Both the position numbers and the translations under genes were made by a program. A DNA stretch of 64,000 nt from Lyophyllum atratum. Its lineage: Eukaryota > Basidiomycota > Agaricomycetes > Agaricales > Lyophyllaceae. Below are positions 46,927-58,494 of this stretch, in pieces. The DNA is taken from positions 310,001-374,000 of the forward strand of contig JACGCN010000019.1 in NCBI GenBank assembly GCA_014905825.1, read 5' to 3'. Under the pieces are notes generated by a model. The model was not told the DNA's origin, searched no databases, and saw only the letters and a program-made list of their open reading frames with translations. Positions within the stretch are counted from its first letter, which is position 1; each line of letters begins with the position of its first letter.

Positions 46927-47647
46927 TTTACGTGCAATGGTGGTGGCGGCAGTAGAGTGATAGCGGTTTGTGCTCTTTGACAGCGGCTGGTGGTTGGAAG
47001 AGCCTGTGGTTGGAAAAGCGTGATGCGCCTTCGGTTTATAAGAATTCGAACTTGAAGAAGTGGTGGGATGCGAGTGAAGTCGATATGCCCAAATGCGCAG
47101 ACGGGTCGAAAGTATGGTCTAGTAACTCGGATACTGAGGGTGAACACACCTTAATCGTTGCCTTGATTCGTTGTTTGGTGTATGACAACTCCTGGCGAGA
47201 TAAACGAGGTCATTTGGCTTCAATATTAACCATAAAAACAACAACTAATTAACGAATGAGTTCTGTGTAGCTCATAAAAGTACGAATTTCAACCACGGAA
47301 CTCAAAAATTTGAAGTAGGTCTTGAGTGGTAAATTTATGAGATTTCTTGGAAGAGGGATCTCAGAAAAGAAAACGCGTCGCGGAGTCTATGGCTAGAGAT
47401 AACCACATGCACAGCCTGCATCTAGAGTTGTGATCGGAGGATAACACCATAGGGCGCCGTTCCGTCGCAAAGCCCGCTCCTTTGGGCCTTTCTTTGGTAC
47501 AGGTTACATTGAATATTGCTTCGTATCTTTTCTCATAATAAATAAATGTTGCCTTGACCTTTGATTGGAACATTGAGGTTACATCTGATAAAGAACCCAC
47601 TACGTAAAGTTGGACTCGATAGGAGATGTGCGGGACTCGCCTCGCGT
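46927..47647. other. intergenic
   Basis: Promoter side of the two-unit gene and flank of the AROM relic. A 79-codon minus-strand frame at 47361-47600 has no motif. Confidence 0.5.
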
Positions 47648-47871
47648 CTAGCTGGGTTCCTCGTACGCAGGGCGGGCCGTTTCTGCAAGTAGGTATTTCA
47701 AAACCTTAGTGAGGGATCGAGAGAGGTGGAAGACAGGACCGCGCTTGGCTGCGTAGTGTTTTAACAGCTGCCGTGCTTCGGGTGTCTCTACGATCCCGCC
47801 ACCAAGGCTGATGACGTGGTTTGTTGCCTTCTCCTTCAGCAGCTCTTCCGCTTCGGCGCGTTAGACGTAGC
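47648..47871 (-). pseudogene. relic of the pentafunctional AROM protein (shikimate kinase part)
   Basis: A minus-strand frame of about 70 codons reads RAEAEELLKEKATNHVISLG, GGGIVETPEARQLLKHYAA and ETARPAYEEPS. These match the shikimate kinase domain of fungal AROM, which runs the central shikimate pathway. An in-frame TAA (47861-47863) precedes the block and a TAG (47648-47650) ends it. A plausible acceptor, TTTCAG, sits just upstream, but no neighbouring exons of the roughly 1600-residue protein are present. A leftover fragment, not a gene. Confidence 0.8.
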
Positions 47872-49086
47872 CTGAAACATAAAATCAAATACCAGCGCAC
47901 CTGTCACTCGCGAGTTCAGCAAATACTGAACATACCATGCTCCTTGTTTTTGTATATCCAGCTGTTGCCCTCGTCCGCTTCCATCATGAGTTATTCATTT
48001 CTAAATCGAGCGTTTACGAACACGTTCGAAGGCACCCGCCAAATTTCCACGTGCCGAGTCGACATTTGCCCCAGTCCTACACCTATAGTTCTCAATTCGC
48101 ACGAATGTATGCCCATGGAGGAGTTGCCGGTGTCGCGGGTGAGTGCGGACACGAGGAAATCAAGCATGAGGGTCAGGAGGTCTTACAACGTACCGAAAAA
48201 AGCGATGGGTTATTTCTTCTGAGGCTATATACGCCGGAGGTATGCAAACCTATGCCTTATCGTCAGTTTACTGTCCCGCCGTCACAAGTGGCATAGTACG
48301 TATACTCACCTCGAGTTATATATTCATGTCATTGGTCATTGTTTTTGAATCTATGTGACTCGAAATTTATAGGCTTGCGGTGGACAGGACTGTGTTACAT
48401 TTTAGTTTTGATTTCACTCGCTGTAGGTACGAGATCTTTCATTGGCCTTCGAACCGTTGATCAGGAGCTTTTGTTTCATAACTGCTACAAAAGTTTACAT
48501 ATGAGTGGGGCAGTATATATAGGTGTCGTTGAGGAAGCCTCGCGAACAGTGATCGTGGTTCAAGTCTACGAGCGAAAGGCTTATTTGGTCATGTGGGGCC
48601 ATCCGTGGGTGTGCCAGAGTTTAGGGCTAGCTGTCTGCATCTCGACTTGGCAACATGTCCATGGGTGCTGATGCATGATGCTGTGTATCATTAATTCCTA
48701 ACCTGATACGTCCTACATAGTCTATTGGTTGCAATCAATCTTAGCATCCCATATGATTGATCAGATCTCAGAGCACAATGCTACAGGTTCAATTCTCCTT
48801 CATGGATCAAGTTTTTTCTTGTTCGTTAATCTCGGCAATATCGGCCAAGACGACACACCCTAAAGTGCCCTGAAGGCCAAAATGTTCCATGTCACATGAT
48901 TCCAGTTTTACCTGCGCATTCTCCAACCGTCATAATCCCTTAGGCTCGTCGTCGGTGTTCCATATTGAAGTAGTCTAGGCACTGTACGCGTACATCTATG
49001 AGCAGTGTTAATGATAGCCTCGACCACGCCGACGCAGTAATGTTTTCCCTAAGCTAAAAATAAGAAACACGCGAACTAATACCAAC
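47872..49086. other. 1.2-kb stretch without a recognisable gene
   Basis: Plus-strand frames at 47821-48222, 47937-48296 and 48339-48671 (up to 133 codons) overlap in different frames and show no motif; one could be an unrecognised small gene. Confidence 0.4.
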
Positions 49087-51926
49087 CATGAGTAGATGGC
49101 GGTGGTACCCTACACGTCTGAACAGAAGGGCAAGAAGCGCGCAAGAGTCGTGGTACGCAGCTGGTGATTTTCAACGGAAGATGCTGATGCGCTATAAATT
49201 CTAGGAGCAGGACGTGAGACGATTTTTGAGTATCGAGGCAGAGGTCGACAGTGACGGGGATGAGGAGGACGAGGAAGACGGCGGGGAACTAGGTATGTTC
49301 AACCATGATCTCTGAACACTGCTTAGTTCACTCAACACTTTTGTCCAGATGATTTCTTCGAAGATGGCGAACCGGTTGCTGTCGATAGAGACGTTTCGCA
49401 CCATCTGCTTCTTATAGAGCATACTCGTACGCAGGCGGAAGGAGACTGGGATTCTCTATTGGCTCGCGCCCGTGAACGCGGACAACAAAAGTTCCAGGAC
49501 ATATCGCCTCACGTCGACAGCCAACTTCCATTCGTCGGAGAGGTACGGCTGTGGAGGGTAGCTGTGAAGGTACGTCGCTTTCGATAATCTGGACGCTTGC
49601 TGATCCACCCAATTGTTAGCCAGGCTGTGAGGAAACAACAACTTTTGTCCTGATGGAGAAGATCATACGAGGCGGCCCTCCATGGACTATTGCATCCATC
49701 GTAGGCAGAGTCTCCAGACCCGGTTGGATCGTGATTGAAGCCGCCAATCCTAGCGACATTCAGGTGGTTTGTCGGGGGGTAATGAATGTTTTTTCGGAAC
49801 AGATTCAAGTCGTTGAACCGGAAGACGGCCCTGCCTGTCTCAAAGAACGGATTTCCTTCACTCCACAGGCGCATTCTTGGGTCCGGTTGAAAAGGTATCC
49901 ATACAGAGGCGATCTGGCCTATGTGAGAGCGATTGCAGGCTCCAAAATCTCCGTTCTGGTAGTGCCTCGTCTCGATCTTGAACGCCATAGGTCGAAACCA
50001 CCTGCTAAACGTCAACGAGCCAGGCCTAGCCGCCCTGATCAAGGCCTTCTGGACGTCGAGAAAGCCCGAGCGATCTGTGGAGAAAAGGCTGTAACAGTGC
50101 GTAATCAAGTAATCATATTCAAGCGTAAAATCTATCAGGACGGATATCTATGTCTCGAGACAGACGTATTCTATCCCGAGGAAGCCATTCCGACGCCCGA
50201 GGAGCTCGTTCTTTTCGATCATTCGAGCATTCCCAAGGATTTTCTCCGGCGAACTTTGGAACTCATGGGTTCGCGACGACTCTGCATTGGGGATCCAGTG
50301 AAGGTCGTTGAAGGTGAAGCCCAGGGCGCTGTTGGGACTGTCACAAGCATCATAGGCGAAGCAGCCGTCATTCGCCTTTCACTAGATGACCTGGAGCTTG
50401 CGCTACCTACTACGGTGCTACGCAAATATATGAGGGTTGGAGATACAGTCGTCGTTGTCGTCGGGCCGCTGACGGGGGTTACGGGGCTGGTAACATCTAT
50501 CACGGGAGAAATACTCGTACTCTACAATCACAAGACGGCAGAGGAGGTAAGTCCTTTCCGTCGGCTTAGGAAAGCAGTGTCTCATACCAGTTTAGGTGGA
50601 AATCTCAGCTCATTGTGTCAACTTCTGGTGTGACCCAGTTGATATGTTTCGTCCGTCTCAGATCGACCAGGCGCTAGCTCACGCCAACCGCTATGGGTTC
50701 GAGCATGGATTGACACCAAGAGTCACCAATACACTGCTCATTGGCAACGATCGTGACGGGGTTGAGAAGGTTCGCCAGTACAACCGCGATCTCATTGGGC
50801 TGCCTGTTACAGTCATTGGGGCCCATAGATTGAAGGACTGCGTGGGGACCGTCAAGTCCTCTCTGGAGAAGGATCACGTCATGATCGAATTTCAGCCCAC
50901 AATGCCCCCAGAGCGCATCCACGTTGACCACATCGCTTTCCGGTATGTTGGTGTTTATTATTTATTGACTGCGTTGACCTTGCCTTAGAGACGATCCTCA
51001 CATGAAGGCCCTGGGATGGTCGCGGGATCCTAATCACGGCTTTATTGGGCGACGTGTACGAGTTATAAAACACATCTTGAAGGACTATGAGGGTATCATC
51101 AAGTCTACTCAGGAGGACAATTACGTCATCGTCGAAATTCAAGCCACCATGCGACGAGAAAGGATCCACATAAACAACCTTGCTTCCTGGTATGTTTGGA
51201 TATCTCGTTCTTGATCTTCGTTAAACTTTTCTTTAGGGATGACGCTGAAATGAAGCCCTTGGCTGAGACTTTGACGATGGAACCTCAGGCCAGTGACCTG
51301 TCTAAAACGAGTGCGACTGCCTCAACTCCTCGTTTCCCGCGCAGGGCCGACATCCCAGAGTCAACGCTTCCTCTGATACCATCAACACCTCTCCCACCTG
51401 TGTCAAGTGTAATGACGAGCCCAGCTTGGGACCCATCTTCTCGGACCCCGAATCCAGAATTTGCCTTTGGTTAGTTCGTTCTATCAAGTATGCATATCAA
51501 TCCTGATACATATATAACATCTGTCATATAGCGCATAACTCTTGGGTAGAATCTCCTTATCTGGTCGGTAAGAAGATTAAACTTCAAATCAAGGACACCA
51601 GACCCGTCCTGCAGGACCCTGGCTGGAGATACGGAGACTACGAAAATCGCTTCGGACTGTGGCACGGAACAGAGGGATCTAACATCAAGGTCATGGTGGG
51701 ATTGCACAATATTCTTCTCGTGCCAGACAAACACGTACGAACCGTTCGGCCGAGTGTGAAAGGCCAAGCTGTCATTGTTATCTACGGACTATGTGAAGGC
51801 GAGATATATCACGTTGTAACCCTTGGGGACCCCGATTGCGTTGTAGGTTCCCGGCGCAACGGAAAAATGGACCCCAAGAGTAGGGTTGCTCTTCCTATCC
51901 GTAATCTAGCGGTCGTGGCAACCTGA
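49087..51926 (+). CDS. SPT5-like protein with NGN and KOW domains
   Basis: Paralogue-like relative of transcription elongation factor Spt5, which with Spt4 binds RNA polymerase II. After a basic start (MSRWRWYPTRLNRR) of uncertain splicing, an acidic stretch FLSIEAEVDSDGDEEDEED leads to DDFFEDGEPV. The NGN domain starts VRLWRVAVKPGCEETTTFVL and ends near QIQVVEPED. KOW-type units follow: SWVRLKRYPYRGDLAYVRAI, GDPVKVVEGEAQGAVGTVTS, VGDTVVVVVGPLTGVTGLVT, IGLPVTVIGAHRLKDCVGTV and IGRRVRVIKHILKDYEGIIK. The last exon adds YLVGKKIKLQIKDTRPVLQ and ends PIRNLAVVAT. Introns agree in phase from 49290 on. Sequence is far from canonical Spt5 and the Spt5 C-terminal heptad-like repeats are missing, so this is probably a lineage-specific paralogue. 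Confidence 0.75.
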
Positions 51927-53287
51927 CTGCTCTATATATAATGTTGTTGATCCGCATGTGTGCGTCAGGTCTTGCCTACATGTACGCTATGATTTTCTTG
52001 TACCGCGATATATGACATGCATTCTTCTATCTTGATCAATTGATAATCAGACGTATCATGCCATCCAACCCCCGCCCATCATGAGCATCCTTTGCACACT
52101 TACTCATAATTAATTCCCACTGCAGGAGAACAAAAGCATCCACATATGGCAGCCATCAATGGTAGTTTGTGCGTAGTGGTCAGACTAATCGAGAATTCCT
52201 GCGAAGGGGAAGGCGGCATTTTAGTCAATAGCCAAAGAGCAGGATGTCAAGTACCAGTACGTCCCCCTCCTTTAAATCACCGTCACATGACGATGACCGT
52301 TTTACCGTCTCTGCCTTCGCGACCTAGGATTCGAACGATCCCGAGCGTATACGTAGTGCTTGATCGTCTACATTCAACCAATTGCAAGTGAAACAAATCA
52401 ACAGATCGCAAATTTTCACTCATAACAAAGGGACCAACTGTGAAAGAATATGTCGCGTCCGGCCACGTTTTTCTTTCAGAAATTTACTCCTCACCTGCGT
52501 ATAAAAGTCCGGATCCTGTAATTCTTTCGCCAGAGAAATCAGCTTCGCAACCCCATCATCATCGTGATCTCATGCAACTCCACATGCACACCCTTCTACC
52601 AGCGCTGATTTGGCTGGTTATCTACCCCGCCCTCACCAGGTCATACGACCTTCGAATTCACAACCTCACCTCCGAATTCGAAGCAAAAGCTCTCGTACAA
52701 GAAATCGATAATATGATTGAAACCGTCGAAACTCCTGTTGGAATCTACAAGGGATTCCAGCGCCAGTTAGAAAGGATGTAGGATGTTGATACATACGTTG
52801 GTAGGTGTATCCATTGCCTGCCGGAAACCGTTACTCAGTTGAACATTTTTCCAGCCCTCTCGCCGTGGATGCGGATTCACTTCATGAAGACCAGGTGTTC
52901 AATGGAGATGGTATCTCACTTACAGATGGAAGCTCAGATATCACGCTGTTTGTTACACGCACCCTAGATTGACCATGAATGCTACGTTTGTCTGATCATT
53001 AGCGTACATGTTCATGTACAAATCGAAACCATTCCCAAAGCACTTCAATGAGACCAGTTAATCGAATGGGAGTTCCAACGAATCCGGGGGAGATCTCAGG
53101 ATGGCATTTTAGTCATTGTCACTATTGAAAGAGAATCAAGTATGTCCCTCCTTCAAAGTGCCGTCACATGGAAATAATTATCTAACAGTCTCTGTAGATC
53201 TATCCCGAAGCTGCTCCTCCAAAGGGACGCGGATTATAAAACACAGGTTTAATCTTTAAACTGCTTATGAAATCGTCTTTCTGCTAA
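51927..53287. other. 1.4-kb stretch with two degenerate similar blocks
   Basis: No firm gene. Blocks at about 52180-52300 and 53050-53190 resemble each other (shared GGCATTTTAGTCA, then TCAAGTA, GTCCCTCC-like and CCGTCACATG). A frame at 52572-52781 could encode a 69-residue peptide with a hydrophobic start, MQLHMHTLLPALIWLVIYPA, but it lacks further support. Confidence 0.4.
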
Positions 53288-54049
53288 TCAAGGGAGGGGG
53301 TACATTAGTGTTTGTGGAGTGCAAACGTGTTTATAACAAACCGCCTGCCGCACATGCATTCTTTTTTCGTGAACACGTTTCAACGCCTCGATTTGAAGCT
53401 GAGTTCACGGCTGTGAGCTGCTTCAAGTACAGGGGAATGAGAATGGACATACAGACCTTGTGCTCCTTCTTCTGGTCAGCAACCTGATTCTCGAGGTGTT
53501 TGATTTCGTTCGTCAACTTGATAATGTCCATATTCTGTACGTCCAATTGATTCTCCCTGTCGGGTTCACGCCTTGTAATTAGGAGACGGTAGTAAGCGGA
53601 CCGTGGTCGTCGCGAATGACATTATAATTAATGATTGCTCACTCCATTCTGGAAGCTATAATGCCATCGTCAGGATCCTGTACTGCAGTGGCCATGGCCT
53701 GGACAAGGCGGTACTTACCTTTGAATCGGCCATGCGCTTCCTCGATGACGCGCAATCTAGCGTCTCCTGGTCCATCGCAACGGAAGACAACGGGGGACAT
53801 CGAATCGACGAGTGTTAAGCAACAGAGGGAGCAGATGACGTGTCCTTCAATAAGAATAAGGATCGGCTCGATCTGGTGAGAGGTAATCTCGGCAAAGCAG
53901 TCAGCTAGCTCACGATGCTCGGGACCGCAGAACACCCCCCCGATTTCTCTGCCCGCCTTATCTGCTGGTGGTACACCGAAATCTGACACCCAACAAACGT
54001 TCAAGCAGACACTGCACACAGGCGACATGATTGAGGAAACGTCGGACAT
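53288..54049 (-). CDS. hypothetical Cys-rich, coiled-coil protein
   Basis: The start MSDVSSIMSPVCSVCLNVCW leads into a Cys/His-rich region (VFCGPEHRELADCF, GHVICSLCCLTLVD) that could bind zinc in a RING-like way. After introns at about 53720 and 53640 comes a coiled coil (DIIKLTNEIKHLENQVADQK) and, after another intron, LKRVHEKRMHVRQAV, ending in a TGA at 53288-53290. Phases agree across the proposed junctions. It lies head to head with a second Cys-rich, coiled-coil gene at 54227. I do not recognise the family; an E3-ligase-like role is only a guess. Confidence 0.5.
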
Positions 54050-54226
54050 AGATTTTGAATTCAAAGGGAAATTTAAATCTCCATGTCGTGATTCTGATCA
54101 TGAGGACATAATCGATATCGGTGAAATCTCGCTATATATAAGTTGAGCTAATCTGCGATGCTCGTTTCTTCGATAATCCTAACGACAAAGAGCATTTCGA
54201 ACCCCCCATTGTCGACACTGTACAAA

Positions 54227-55834
54227 ATGACACGTTGTTCGCTCTGTACGCACGATGCGAAGGTCAATTTTAGGGCCCCAAGCACGAGTGGTAAGTAGCA
54301 TATGAGTTGACTAAGATCTTCTCTGACGGACTCTCCCCTTCGTACAGGTACATACCACGCATTTTGTGCCAGCTGCTCTAATAAGCTGTTCGACAGCTCC
54401 CTTATCTCACCGTGTTTACTGAGCTGCAGGCGGGGTGAGCGTCGGATCTATCACCTAAATCCACAGATTAGTTGTGGCATCCGGTGAGAGCTGGAAGTAT
54501 AACCCGTGAATTCCTATACTGACTTATAAGTTCTTATGAACACAGAATGAGTGTAGAAGACGAAGGTCATCCCAGCGGACTGATACCCGCAGCCGTCCAA
54601 AAGATGAAAGAGCATGTTCAGCATCTCAAAACTCAGTTGGAAGAACAGGAAAGACAGCATCAAGTACGTTCCCATAGCCAGTGCCATGATCCCATTACCA
54701 TCTTGAGCGAAGAATATCGTGCCTAGGTTGAAGTCCTTGACCTTCTGAACCGCTATGCGCGGGAAAGCCAAGACTGGTACAAGGTTGTAATTCACCATAT
54801 CCTCTTTCTTTTGCGGCACTCATCAAACATCTCCAGGAGACGGGACCCACCGCTGACTAAGGGCCGAGAGGAAGGACGAGCAACTGCCTCTGGGGTATTC
54901 TAAGAATCCAGTCATTTACAAGTCCTCGAGTAAATGAATATATTTCAGAAGGGAACGTTTGACTTTACATGTACAAGTAATCGGTCTGCCGAGTATACAA
55001 TCACCAGAGCTGTACTAGTGAATCTGAACGACCGACTACAAACCACGACGCTCTTCGCGTCATATCATGAGCTACCCACACGCAGTAAGTATCGCCATCT
55101 CTTCATTTACTCCCAACTCACGAAGGATTGCATTTAGTTTCTGGCGTCGAGCCCCACCTGCGGAACATACTCCGCGAGTTCCAGGAAGGTGGATCGTGTC
55201 GAAGAAGTCGCACTCGGCGAGTACTCACGAGGATACGCCGGCGAGCACATGTCCCACTTCCCGCAGGTTGAACAGCGCTCCGGGAACCTCAGTGAGTACT
55301 AATCTTCGCATCCATAAGAATCTAACGTTCTCTATAGCAACCGCTCATCGCCTTGGTCTCATCTCGATGGCTCAAGCTACGCCGTCAATCGTACAAGGCC
55401 CGTACTACCGCCCTCCCATTCCCCACATTCGTACCACTGCCACCACGCCGTACGTGCCAACATTCGACCCCCTTGCTGCGAAGTACGCAGCGCTGCACGC
55501 TGCTCGGAAGGCAGCGGCTTCTTCGCCAGCTGCTACCAGGATCCGTCGTCGCCTACAGCCCGCCACGGCCTCGAGTCTGAACCGGATGACGAGCTTACCG
55601 TCAACCTCGACCTCCGCGACACCTGCACCGGCCTCGACCTCGACTACGACCGCCAAGTTCTCCGCCTTGCCCCCACAGGAGAAGAAGCTCGTCCAGTACT
55701 TCGTGTCAGGGCGGGGTATTCTGTCGTGGGGGTGGGAGGCGATGTGGGAGAAGTGCGGGTTATGCGGGGACGTGTTTCTTAACAGTACGTTTGCAGTGCG
55801 CCCCGAAGAATGCCGCGGCATCGAACTCGATTAA
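54227..55834 (+). CDS. hypothetical zinc-finger-like, coiled-coil protein
   Basis: Exon 1 starts MTRCSLCTHDAKVNFRAPST; exon 2 continues TYHAFCASCSNKLFDSSLIS with further Cys, together a CxxC..H..CxxC pattern. A later exon encodes a coiled coil (PAAVQKMKEHVQHLKTQLEE) followed by VEVLDLLNRYARESQDWYK. The last large exon, from about 55340, reads TAHRLGLISMAQATPSIVQG, then a Pro/Thr/Ser-rich stretch, and ends with a second Cys motif, WEKCGLCGDVF, and EECRGIELD. Not all junctions could be fixed: those between exons 2 and 3 and around 55070-55310 do not resolve cleanly by eye, so the gene might be broken. Same general layout as its divergent neighbour, suggesting distant paralogues. Confidence 0.5.
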
Positions 55835-56110
55835 TATACCTACTGTGCAACTCATTGACTCGACTCGAAGGACTCTTAACTGATGCGTATACTTACCTCG
55901 CTCATGTAACCAATCCATAGCCTTTATAATTATGTCGCCCATAGCCGTTTTACAGTAATCCAAATAAGTTAAACAATGTCAAGTGCTGAACAATGGGTAC
56001 ATGAACAATGGGGCCATGGCCACGTACGTACATATTTAACGTTTGCTTATGTTACTTGGCTCTGACATCTCTTTCCCGCCCCCCTCTCCGTAGGCTGTTC
56101 CACCGCAGGC
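55835..56110. other. intergenic
   Basis: Between the zinc-finger-like gene and the tandem duplication; no gene seen. Confidence 0.6.
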
Positions 56111-56494
56111 TCCTCCAAGGTATGTCGCGTGTTATGTTTTGAGGAAGGTGGGGTCCTTGGTCTGGCGCAGAGATCGCGCCTCGGTCACGCCGCGCATACC
56201 AAAGCCACCTACCTTCCTTTCAACATAGCCTCCCCGCCACTGAACGAAGCGTTGCTGACCTTTTAAAATGCAGGTGGCTTGTGCTCAATGGATTCCCAGG
56301 TTCTCCTCCAAGGTCTGTCGCGTGTTATGTTTTGAGGAAGGTGGGATCTTTGGTCTGGCGCAGAGATCGCGCCTCGGTCACGCCGCGCATACCAAAGCCA
56401 CCCACCTTCCTTTAAACATAGCCTCCCCACCAATGAACGAAGTGTTGCTGAGCTTTTAGAATGCAGATGGCTTGTACTCAATGGATTCCCAGGT
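56111..56494 (+). repeat. 192-bp tandem duplication (two copies)
   Basis: Unit 1 starts at CTCCTCCAAGG (56111), unit 2 at the same words at 56303; both run to CAATGGATTCCCAGG. Identity is high, with scattered changes. Each unit contains an inverted repeat: GGAAGGTGGGRTCYTTGGT paired with ACCAAAGCCACCYACCTTCC about 40 bp downstream. The 3' end of unit 2 is the first exon of the dioxygenase gene, so the promoter and first exon were duplicated. Confidence 0.85.
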
Positions 56495-58170
56495 TTCTCT
56501 GGTACGTCCATCCTTCCGAAAAAATGCGGCATCATTAAAAACAAATGATCAGGATCCTTTGGGCCTCGGCTTCAAATGCCACACCGTTCCCGAGCTCGAC
56601 CTATCCAGGCTTCTTGGCGCAGCTCTGCAGAGAGAGACGGACGCGATGCGCGGTGGCGCAAACAGTGCTTCCGCACAGGAGTTAGGTACGAGCCCCTGCC
56701 TTCACGCGTCCCTACCTCCCTTGACGCGTCAAAAACTCTGCAGCAAATTCCGCTTCGACCAGCATCCAGCGTCGAACCCACCTCCAGCCACAAACGCGCC
56801 TCCAGCCTCGAACATGCCGCCTGTCAACACCCCTCCTCCCATCGACGCGTCCGGTCTGTCCGAGCTTCGCGGGACCGTGCGTCACAAAATGGCTCGCAAA
56901 ATGAAACGCCAACACAAGCGGCTGGTAATTGACACGCGCATCCGGGAGGCGCGCTTGAACCTTTCGAACATCAAACGCGCCAATAGCCATGCAGTCCCGG
57001 TTGATCATAGGGACGCAGGGCATTCCAAACCCGGGTGGATTGGTCTCCGTGTTCCCACCAACGACTTGGGTGACGTTGACGAGCTCTTGAGGAAGGGTTA
57101 TGAGCTCATCAGGTATGAAAGGTATAGCTTTAGTCCTGTCCCTTTTTGAATTGAGCTCACCAAGTTATCAGGAAGTCTTGCGCGTTTTCAGACAGGCATA
57201 GTCGGGTCTTTGCTGTATTTATTGACCGCCCCGCTGGGATGTTGGGGGGTGAATGAAGAACTGTGCTCTGCTATAGCTGATGCGCAAATTAGGCTTGAAT
57301 TCGGAAAGTCTACTAACGCAAAGGACTCTTCCACGGGGGTAAAGGCTCCCCGGCGTGGAGACTTTCCGAGCATCTCCGTCGGGATATCCTATGGCAGCGG
57401 ACAACTCGTAAGGCTATAGAGTCGTGATAATCTTATTCTACATCTCATGCTAACAATACAGGAGCCCGGAAATCTGGTTCACGCCGCGAACAATCAAGAT
57501 GTTCTCGACATACTTTTGCAGACTCCTGCAGTGAAGCGTACCGCGGCGTTTCAGAGCAGTGAGTTCGCCGTTACATTATTCACATGCTCCGTATTTCTGA
57601 TGCGCTTTCTAGAATGCTATCGCGCCTGGATGCCCCGCCTTTACGAGGCTTCCAACAATGTCCTTTCCCAATTGCTTGAGTGGAAACCCAACCTCCGACG
57701 AAACTTCACCAAAAGCGCCTACTGCTGCACGACGTTCAATTTTGGACCACATGTCGTTTGCAAGGGTCACCGCGACCATTTGAACTGGGCACCTGGTGGA
57801 TGCATCATTACCTCAGGAGGTGCGTTCGACTACGTTCGCGGCGGACACATTGTTCTGGTTGAAGCGAAACTCGTCATCGAGTTTCCGCCTGGCTGCAGCG
57901 TCCTCATACCCTCCGCCTGCATTACGCACGGCAATACTCCCGTTCTCAAAACCGAAAACCGCATCTCGATGGACACAATATACCGCCGGAGGGCTCGTAC
58001 GCTGGGTCGATTACGGATGCAGGTCGGCAGGGGCCTTCGAGAAATTCGATCGCGGAGGGAAAAAAGCGGTGGATGAGAAGGGACACGAACGTTGGAAAGT
58101 TGGCGTTGGAATGTACAGCACCATCGCGGAACTGAGGGAATTCTGGGGTTCAAAGGAGGGGAGGACATAA
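56481..58170 (+). pseudogene. TET/JBP-like 2-oxoglutarate/Fe(II) dioxygenase, frameshifted
   Basis: Starts MDSQVSL (56481), then exon 2 (DPLGLGFKCHTVPELDLSRL) running through a basic region to DAGHSKPGWIGLRVPTNDL. Later exons give KAPRRGDFPSISVGISYGSG, EPGNLVHAANNQDVLDILLQ and the dioxygenase core: HRDHLNWAPGGCIITSGGA (HxD iron ligands), YVRGGHIVLVEAKLVIEFPP, VLIPSACITHGNTPV (distal His) and ENRIS (2-oxoglutarate Arg). After that Arg the frame must shift by one base to read TQYTAGGLVRWVDYG. A second shift is needed near 57235-57260, where one frame hits a TGA after AVFIDRPAG while the family pattern continues in another frame at VNEELCSAIADAQ. Known background: such genes oxidise 5-methylcytosine or relatives and are expanded in agaricomycetes, often with KDZ transposons. 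This copy is probably dead. Confidence 0.75.
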
Positions 58171-58480
58171 TAATTTTTTTCTCTCGTCAAACTCGTACGA
58201 AATTTAAGCCTATCAACATCGTGTGTCTCTAGGAACCTCGCCATCTCGTCAACAGGCATCAAGATAAGAACCTTTCCGGTGCCTGTGTGGAGTAAGCCTT
58301 TTCCACCTGCAATAGCCTTAGCATAGGCTTCGCTCGCCTTTCCCAATGCCGTCTGGGATTTTGCGAGAGCCTGTGATAGATCTGCATGCCGTTTTGGCTC
58401 GACCCTTATGTCGATCGTCGACAGCGCCTCTGCGTATCGAGTTACCTCCGCTTCGTGTTTTGAAAGTTTGAGCGACGCTT
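58171..58480 (-). other. possible partial coding block, helical and Ala-rich
   Basis: The minus strand is open from about 58480 down into the dioxygenase relic and reads EVTRYAEALSTIDIRVEPKR, LAKSQTALGKASEAYAKAIA, KVLILMPVDEMARFLE and DVDRLKFRTSLTREK. Composition and codon pattern look coding and helical, but no start, stop or splice site is convincing. Perhaps the remnant of a gene ending against the dioxygenase. Confidence 0.35.
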
Positions 58481-58494
58481 ACGAATTTCTTATT

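Noticed and set aside
52320..52345. tRNA T-arm (reverse strand GTTCGAATCC)
   Set aside because: The stem does not pair as needed and no acceptor or D-arm lies nearby.
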